Source of the DNA: CF-96 sp036269455
Lineage (GTDB): Bacteria > Chloroflexota > Dormibacteria > Aeolococcales > Aeolococcaceae
Length of the DNA: 16,812 bases
Assembly: GCA_036269455.1 (NCBI GenBank)
Contig: DATARS010000072.1
Span: 1-16,812, forward strand
Direction: 5' to 3'
This document shows positions 12,608 to 16,812 of the stretch, one piece after another. Numbering within the stretch: the first letter of the stretch is position 1; every line of letters begins with the position of its first letter. The notes below the pieces were generated by a model. The model ran no database searches. It was not told the DNA's origin and saw nothing but the letters and a program-made list of their open reading frames with translations. A program made the translations under genes and the position numbers.

Positions 12608-13555
12608 ATGCGGACCAGGACCCGGCGGAGTCCCGACACCTTCAACCGGTCTTCGCGCGCGCTGCGCGGGGCCGCGTTCTGCGGGCTGCTGCTGCTGCTC
12701 GGCGGCTGCAGCTCGTCGCCGAACGAGATCAGCGCCGACAACGTGGCGCCGCCCCCCGCGGTGACGCCGGACGCCTGCCGGCTGGTGTCGAGCAGCGCGC
12801 TCACCGCGGTGCTCGTCGCTCCGGTCACCAACGAGCTGGTGCCGTCGTCTCCGGCGGCGATCCCGGCGACGCCGTCGCCGTATCCGCCGCCTCCGGGCAA
12901 CTACCTGGTCACCTCCGTCGGCGCGCACCCGACCGTGGGTCAGTGCACCTACCGCTCGGCGCTCGGCACCACCCTGGTGGTGAACGTCTTCCCCAAGACC
13001 ACGCTGTCCTCGATGCCCGACTACACCAACGGGCTGCACCAGCTCGGGTTCGCATACGTGAGCGGCACCGACGACAGCGGGCTGATCGCATTCCAGGACG
13101 GCCCCTCGGTGGTGGGCCTCGCGCTCAACCTCGGCGGGGCGAGCGCCGACGCCCTGGCGCGCCGGCTGGCACTGCTGGCGAGCTCGGTGACCGGCCAGTC
13201 GCTGCCGGTGCCCTCGCTCTCGGCCGGGCAGACCGCGAGCAACGCCAACGCCGTGCCCACCCCGCTGCCCGCCGCCGGCGAGCAGGTGTCCGGGCAGAGC
13301 GCGGCGCAGTCGGTGCAGGAGACCTCGGCGCTCGCATTCGATCCGACCGCGGTCACGGTGAGCGCCGGTGGGGTGGTGCAGTGGACCAACGCCGGCGGCC
13401 CGGCGCACAACGTCACCTTCGACGCCAATCCCGAGCTCACCTCGGGCACGATGAACGCCGGTGACAAATACGAGCTGAAGTTCACCCGGGCGGGCACCTA
13501 CCCCTACCACTGCACCTTCCACCCCGGGATGGAGGGGACGGTCACCGTCTCCTGA
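12608..13555 (+). CDS. Lipoprotein with C-terminal cupredoxin (plastocyanin-like) domain
   Basis: 315 aa. Signal region with Arg-rich start and LLLLLGGC lipobox (Cys34). Residues of about 50-195 form a first domain with Cys57 and Cys113 and a pattern (DACRLVSSSALTAVL ... GQCTYRS ... TTLVVNVF) like DUF3558-type lipoproteins. A Ser/Ala/Pro linker (about 197-238) leads to a cupredoxin domain: FDPTAVTVSAGGVVQWTN, His267 in AHNV, Cys302 in YHC, His305 and Met308 in FHPGM. That is a complete type-1 copper ligand set (His-Cys-His-Met), so electron transfer or copper binding at the outer membrane face is likely. The start is set by the promoter at 12569-12596; the longer frame from 12479 would run through that promoter. 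The DUF2877 gene follows after four bases. Confidence 0.88.
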   Translation: MRTRTRRSPDTFNRSSRALRGAAFCGLLLLLGGCSSSPNEISADNVAPPPAVTPDACRLVSSSALTAVLVAPVTNELVPSSPAAIPATPSPYPPPPGNYLVTSVGAHPTVGQCTYRSALGTTLVVNVFPKTTLSSMPDYTNGLHQLGFAYVSGTDDSGLIAFQDGPSVVGLALNLGGASADALARRLALLASSVTGQSLPVPSLSAGQTASNANAVPTPLPAAGEQVSGQSAAQSVQETSALAFDPTAVTVSAGGVVQWTNAGGPAHNVTFDANPELTSGTMNAGDKYELKFTRAGTYPYHCTFHPGMEGTVTVS

Positions 13556-13559
13556 CCGG

Positions 13560-14357
13560 GTGAGGGTCGAGGCGAGCACGGCGATCGCCGCGCTGCTCGC
13601 CGGACCGCCGCGCTCCGCCCGCCTGCTCGGAGCCTCGACCGCCGCCGCCTACCTCGCCGTCGACGGGATCGAGGTGATCGCCGTGGTGGCCGCCGCGGCC
13701 GTCCGCCTCCCCGTCGCCGTGGTGGTTCCCACCGCGGTGCCGCCGGTCGGCGACCCGGCCAGGGTCCTGGTCGGCGGCGGCGGGGTCGACCTCGGCGGCA
13801 CGTGGCTGCAGCCCGAGTCCTGGTTCGACCCACGGCCGGTGCTCGGCGGCGCACCGCTCGCCGCGCACCTCACCGGAGCGCGGGCGCTCCTCGACCGCCT
13901 CCCCGAGGGCGCCGCGGGCCTCGATCCAGCGCTGGCCGCCGGCGTCGCCGGCGGGCTGCGTGGCGGCGACGCAGGCCCGTCGCTGGCGCTGCTCGGCCGC
14001 GGACCCGGGCTCACCCCCGCCGGCGACGACGTGGTCGCCGGCGCGCTCGCGGCCCTCGTGCTCCTCGGCGGCGCCGTCCCGGCCGCGGCCGGGGTGCTCG
14101 AGGAGGCGCCGCGGCGCACCACCCTGCTCTCCGCCGCGCTGCTGCGCTGCGCCGCCCGCGGCCAGGTGGTGCCTCAGGCCGCCGGTCTGCTGCGCGCCCT
14201 CTGTGGGGAGGGCGCGCTGCAGCCGGCGGTCGAGGCCCTGCTCGACATCGGCGCCACCTCCGGGCCGGCGCTCGCGCTCGGCCTCTGCGCCGGTGCCGAG
14301 GCCGCCCTCAGAGGACCTGCGCCAGCGACGGGCGGCGGGGCTCCGGCGGCGGGTTGA
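13560..14357 (+). CDS. DUF2877 (AllH-family) protein
   Basis: 265 aa, GTG start at 13560, four bases after the lipoprotein stop. The signature LLGRGPGLTPAGDD (144-157) together with RRTTLLSAALLRCAARG (185-201) and DIGATSG (229-235) identifies DUF2877. In enterobacteria a member of this family (AllH) works with FdrA/AllFG proteins in oxamate carbamoyl transfer at the end of allantoin breakdown. No FdrA, carbamate kinase or ureide gene is in the window, so the role here is open. The protein is Ala/Gly-rich without membrane helices. Its last 50 bases overlap the end of the convergent gene; the final 15 residues are low-complexity and may be a read-through tail. Confidence 0.85.
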   Translation: MRVEASTAIAALLAGPPRSARLLGASTAAAYLAVDGIEVIAVVAAAAVRLPVAVVVPTAVPPVGDPARVLVGGGGVDLGGTWLQPESWFDPRPVLGGAPLAAHLTGARALLDRLPEGAAGLDPALAAGVAGGLRGGDAGPSLALLGRGPGLTPAGDDVVAGALAALVLLGGAVPAAAGVLEEAPRRTTLLSAALLRCAARGQVVPQAAGLLRALCGEGALQPAVEALLDIGATSGPALALGLCAGAEAALRGPAPATGGGAPAAG

Positions 14358-14667
14358 TCGGCAGCATGTAGGCCTCCTGCAGCAGCAGGATCACCTCGAT
14401 GGCGTCGGGCACCGCCATCCCCTCGTGGAGCATCGGGGTCGTCTCGGCGAGGACGGCGGCCTCGCGGGTCCCCACGACGGTGCGGTCGCGCTCCATCGCG
14501 GCCTCCAGCACGTCGAGGCAGTGGTCGAGCCGCCGCAGCTTGCGGCGCCGCTCGGCGCGCTCCTCGTCGGTCTCGGTCCGGGGGGCGGGGAGGGGAAGGG
14601 GTCGACGGGACACGGACCTGGTCACCTCGGTGCGCGGATGAACAGGCGCATCGTGTGTCGGTGCCAT
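14308..14667 (-). CDS. Small charged protein of unknown function
   Basis: 119 aa from ATG 14667. The open frame continues upstream to 14829 but that part overlaps the DUF4214 gene and has no start signal, so the internal Met is preferred. Residues 1-35 are Pro/Arg/Thr-rich and probably disordered. A very charged helix (TDEERAERRRKLRRLDHCLD) leads into a predicted all-alpha domain (about 50-105) ending in VPDAIEVILLLQEAYMLPINPP. I do not recognise the family. It is convergent with the DUF2877 gene, overlapping it by 50 bases. A candidate regulatory motif lies 19 bases upstream of its start (14686-14700). Confidence 0.6.
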   Translation of the reverse strand: MAPTHDAPVHPRTEVTRSVSRRPLPLPAPRTETDEERAERRRKLRRLDHCLDVLEAAMERDRTVVGTREAAVLAETTPMLHEGMAVPDAIEVILLLQEAYMLPINPPPEPRRPSLAQVL

Positions 14668-14709
14668 GGCGCAACCCGATGAAGACAGGGTGAAGAACTG
14701 TGAGGCCTG

Positions 14710-14740
14710 GGCGGGACCGGCCAGTCGCGCCGGCCCCGCC
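14710..14740 (-). terminator. Hairpin terminator of the DUF4214 protein gene
   Basis: 14710-14721 pairs with 14729-14740 over 12 bases with one A:C mismatch and a 7-base loop, beginning 25 bases past the minus-strand stop at 14765. The stem is G:C-rich and lacks a clear T-run. The rest of the 97-base gap 14668-14764 holds the candidate motif at 14686-14700. Confidence 0.5.
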
Positions 14741-14764
14741 GTGGAGGACGTGTGCTGCGTGGGG

Positions 14765-16228
14765 TCAGGCGCTCGCCCGGGCGAGGTACTCGTCGCTGCC
14801 GAGCAGGCCGGACTCGATGGTCTCGTCACGGCCGCCGCGGTCGAGGTAGGCGGCCCAGAACGAGACCCCGACGGCGTCGGCGGAGCGGCCCAGGTAGGTG
14901 CGGTACCAGCCGCCCACGAGGTTGGCGTGGTTCTCGTGCGAGAAGGTGAAGCCGCTGGTGATGTTGCCGCGGGGCGTGCCGGCGCTCAGTCGCCCGGCCC
15001 AGTAGCCGATCTCGGCGGAGCTGGCGGCGCGGCCGAGAAAGTCCCTGTACAGGGCGGCGACGAAGCCCTGCGCGGTGCCGCCGCCGCGCACCCGGTAGTA
15101 CTCGTCGGTGGCGGCGAAGCCGGCCTCGACCCCCTCGTTGTGGGCGCCGCGGTCGAGAGCCCCGGCCCAGTAGGCGCGGCCGCCCGCGTCCGGGGCGCGC
15201 CCGAGCAGCAGCCGGTAGTCGGCGTCGATGACGCTGCCGTGCAGCTCGGGCGAGTTGAGCACCGCGTAGCCGATGGCGTCCCGCCCGGTGCCCGTGCCCA
15301 GCCGGCCGCGCCAGTAGCCGACCTCGTCGGCGCTGGCCTGCCTCGCCAGCAGGTCCTGGTAGAGACGGTTGACGAAGGCGAGGGTGGCGTCGGGGCCGTT
15401 GTGCGTGCTGGTGGTGTGGGTGCTGGTGGTCTTCGTCGTCCTCGTCCTGGTGGTCGAGCTCGAGGTCGAGGTGCTCGAGCCCTCGAGCCCGAGCGTGCAG
15501 CTCCACGGATAGGGTGTGCACGCCGACGCCTCCTGGGCGTCCGGATAGTTGCAGTGCCCGCTCGGCGACCCGGTGAGATGGTCGTCGAAGTCGCCGTCGC
15601 CGTCGCACTGCAGCGAGGGGTCGGGGTTCGGCGGCGCCAGTCCGAAGTTGTGGACGACGATGGGATCGCTGCGGGTCCCGGCGTAGTGCGACACGCCCCC
15701 GTGCTGGGCGGCGGTGGGATAGGTGGCGGAGACGCCGTCCGGGTACACGTTGGTCACCTGCGCCTGGACGCCGCCGGACGACCCGACGGTGACGTTCACC
15801 ACCTGCGAGCGGCAGCCGCTGCCGCCGTTGCAGGCCGCGTACCCCTCGGGGTTCGAGGTGTCGGGCGCGGGCGTCCGGGTCTCGTGGATGCGGTAGGTGC
15901 CGGGGACGGGGACGCCGTCGAAGGTCGTGCACCCCACCGAGATGGTGCTGCAGTCGCCCTGCTGCAGCGGGCAGTTGCTGGTGCTGGCGACGCGCTGCTT
16001 GGTCTGCGAGGGCGTGGTGGCGCGGATGTCGACGCCGCCGCCGCTGAGCTGGTACTCGGCGCCGCCGAGCGCCTGCTTGCAGGAGTCCATCGTCTGCAGG
16101 GTGATGCTCACGCTGCCCGCGGCCCCGGCCGGGTGCGGCGCCGAGCTCACACCGATCCCCACGCACCCCGCGGCGACGATGACGATGGACAGGATGAGTC
16201 GGATGCGCGATCGCGTGTGCACTGCCAA
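14765..16228 (-). CDS. Secreted Cys-rich protein with four DUF4214-type repeats
   Basis: 487 aa. The TTG at 16228 follows GGAAGGGG four bases upstream; GTG 16222 is an alternative. Residues 1-37 are a signal peptide. Residues 38-245 form a beta-rich region with ten cysteines (50, 86, 93, 100, 133, 139, 208, 226, 237, 244); VPGTYRIHETRTP (108-120) resembles the end strand of SpaA/Cna-B prealbumin domains. A Ser/Thr-rich linker (251-276) precedes four repeats of about 50 residues beginning near 284, 334, 389 and 438, each with the pattern LYxxxLGRxxxxxxxxYWxxxL, typical of DUF4214. That domain is found in secreted and surface-layer-associated bacterial proteins with no firm function. No LPXTG-type sorting signal or C-terminal membrane helix is seen. 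The protein is probably extracellular or surface bound. Confidence 0.85.
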   Translation of the reverse strand: MAVHTRSRIRLILSIVIVAAGCVGIGVSSAPHPAGAAGSVSITLQTMDSCKQALGGAEYQLSGGGVDIRATTPSQTKQRVASTSNCPLQQGDCSTISVGCTTFDGVPVPGTYRIHETRTPAPDTSNPEGYAACNGGSGCRSQVVNVTVGSSGGVQAQVTNVYPDGVSATYPTAAQHGGVSHYAGTRSDPIVVHNFGLAPPNPDPSLQCDGDGDFDDHLTGSPSGHCNYPDAQEASACTPYPWSCTLGLEGSSTSTSSSTTRTRTTKTTSTHTTSTHNGPDATLAFVNRLYQDLLARQASADEVGYWRGRLGTGTGRDAIGYAVLNSPELHGSVIDADYRLLLGRAPDAGGRAYWAGALDRGAHNEGVEAGFAATDEYYRVRGGGTAQGFVAALYRDFLGRAASSAEIGYWAGRLSAGTPRGNITSGFTFSHENHANLVGGWYRTYLGRSADAVGVSFWAAYLDRGGRDETIESGLLGSDEYLARASA

Positions 16229-16293
16229 TGATCCCCTTCCGTTGCCTGCCGCCGCCGTCCGGTCCGCCTTCCCGTCATCGCCAGGGGATCACG

Positions 16294-16306
16294 CCAGGGT
16301 GAACTG
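16294..16306 (-). promoter_or_regulatory. Candidate regulatory motif CAGTTCACCCTGG
   Basis: On the minus strand this lies 65 bases before the DUF4214 gene. A preceding TTCA (minus strand, about 16313-16310) is exactly 11 bases from the TTCA inside the motif, a spacing used by PhoP-type response regulators. The neighbouring CGCCAGG also recurs 13 bases away (16279-16285 and 16292-16298). Confidence 0.35.
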
Positions 16307-16319
16307 ACGCTGAAGGAGG

Positions 16320-16812
16320 TCAGCCGGCCGCCGGTCCCGCGCTGAGCCGCACGCCCCCGGCGAGTGTCTGATAGACGACGCAGTAGCGCTCGGTGAGGCG
16401 CAGCAGGGTGGCGACCTGCTCCGCGGAGGCGTCGGTCTCGAGGTCGAAGAGCAGCCGGATGGCACGGAAGCCGACCGGCACCTCGCGGTCGACCCCGAGC
16501 GTCCCCCGGAAGTCGAGGTCGCCCTCGGCGCGGACCCTCCCGGTGACCACCAGCTCCATCGAGGTGGCCACCGAGCGCAGCGTCACCCCGGCGCAGGCGA
16601 CCAGGGCCTGGAGCAGCATGTCCCCGGAGCAGGCCTGGAGCCCGTCGCCGCCGGTGGCGGGATGGAGGCCTGCCTCCACCAGGGCGCGGCCGGTGGCCAC
16701 CGAGCAGGCGATCTCCTCGGGGTCGAGGTCGCCCTCGGCGCGCAGGGTGATCCGCGCGGCCTCGGGCTGCTCCCTGAGCCGGGCCTTGATCGGCGCCTGG
16801 ATGGCCTGGAGG
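16320..16812 (-). CDS. OsmC-family peroxiredoxin-like protein (5' end outside window)
   Basis: 163 residues are visible; the start lies beyond the right edge. The frame runs LQAIQAPIKARLREQPEAA, then ITLRAEGDLDPEEIACSVATG, ALVEAGLHPATGGDG, and CSGDMLLQALVACAGVTL, followed by RAEGDLDFRGTLGVDREVPVGF and LLRLTERYCVVYQTLAGGV. Cysteines in the LLQALVACAG helix and the ERYCVVYQ helix match the two redox-active positions of OsmC/Ohr proteins, which reduce organic hydroperoxides; many OsmC members of this type are only annotated by fold. The internal GTG at 16700 would cut off the first strand, so it is not the start. The stop is 91 bases upstream of the DUF4214 gene on the same strand. Confidence 0.9.
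   Translation of the reverse strand, partial: LQAIQAPIKARLREQPEAARITLRAEGDLDPEEIACSVATGRALVEAGLHPATGGDGLQACSGDMLLQALVACAGVTLRSVATSMELVVTGRVRAEGDLDFRGTLGVDREVPVGFRAIRLLFDLETDASAEQVATLLRLTERYCVVYQTLAGGVRLSAGPAAG

Noticed and set aside
14668..14829. N-terminal extension of the small charged protein
   Set aside because: It overlaps the end of the DUF4214 gene and its terminator-like hairpin; the Ser/Thr/Pro-rich translation gives no support.

Overview
The window is about 16.8 kb of very GC-rich bacterial DNA with strong G/C preference at third codon positions, many GTG/TTG starts and frequent short gene overlaps. The mix of families (lipoproteins with classic lipoboxes, Tad-type pseudopilins, a GEMM-I cyclic-di-GMP riboswitch, DUF4214 repeats, and a 252-aa family I recall from high-GC actinobacteria-like genomes) suggests a soil-type Chloroflexota/Dormibacterota-like or actinobacterial lineage. 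No rRNA or other phylogenetic marker is present, so this placement is inference. I saw no tRNA, rRNA, CRISPR array, insertion sequence or phage gene, and no gene-free stretch longer than 300 bases.

Layout. 1-169 (-): N-terminus of an unknown protein leaving the window. 335-661 (+): small secreted protein with a GGDR repeat, followed by a perfect 13-bp hairpin. 719-1321 (+): lipoprotein. 1436-1527: GEMM-I riboswitch, then a putative SD-masking hairpin and a secreted sortase-like protein (1559-2296 +). 2382-4426 (+): a selenium-binding-protein/methanethiol-oxidase gene translationally coupled to a six-helix membrane protein, behind a promoter with a perfect TTGACA. 4434-7215 (-): three overlapping TadE/TadG-like pseudopilin genes. 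7321-9022 (-): an uncharacterised coiled-coil protein and a serine/threonine dehydratase-type PLP enzyme. 9125-11131 (+): exodeoxyribonuclease III and a beta-lactamase-fold serine hydrolase. 11133-12491 (-): GT4 glycosyltransferase. 12608-14357 (+): a lipoprotein with a C-terminal cupredoxin domain behind a near-leaderless promoter, then a DUF2877 (AllH-family) protein. 14308-16228 (-): a small charged protein and a secreted four-repeat DUF4214 protein. 16320-16812 (-): OsmC-family protein entering from outside the window.

How the genes may work together. Many of the products lie at or outside the membrane: two lipoproteins, a small secreted repeat protein, a sortase-like enzyme, Tad pseudopilins, a prealbumin-like/DUF4214 protein and a membrane protein. 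The most interesting unit is the c-di-GMP riboswitch upstream of the sortase-like gene, which would tie a surface-processing enzyme to the sessile/motile second messenger, in the same neighbourhood as pilus-like genes. That functional link is inference from proximity. A second unit worth attention is the SBP56 protein with its coupled multi-helix partner. A motif close to CAGTT(A/C)ACCCTGG recurs upstream of two secreted-protein genes, with a looser copy before a third gene, and may mark a small regulon.
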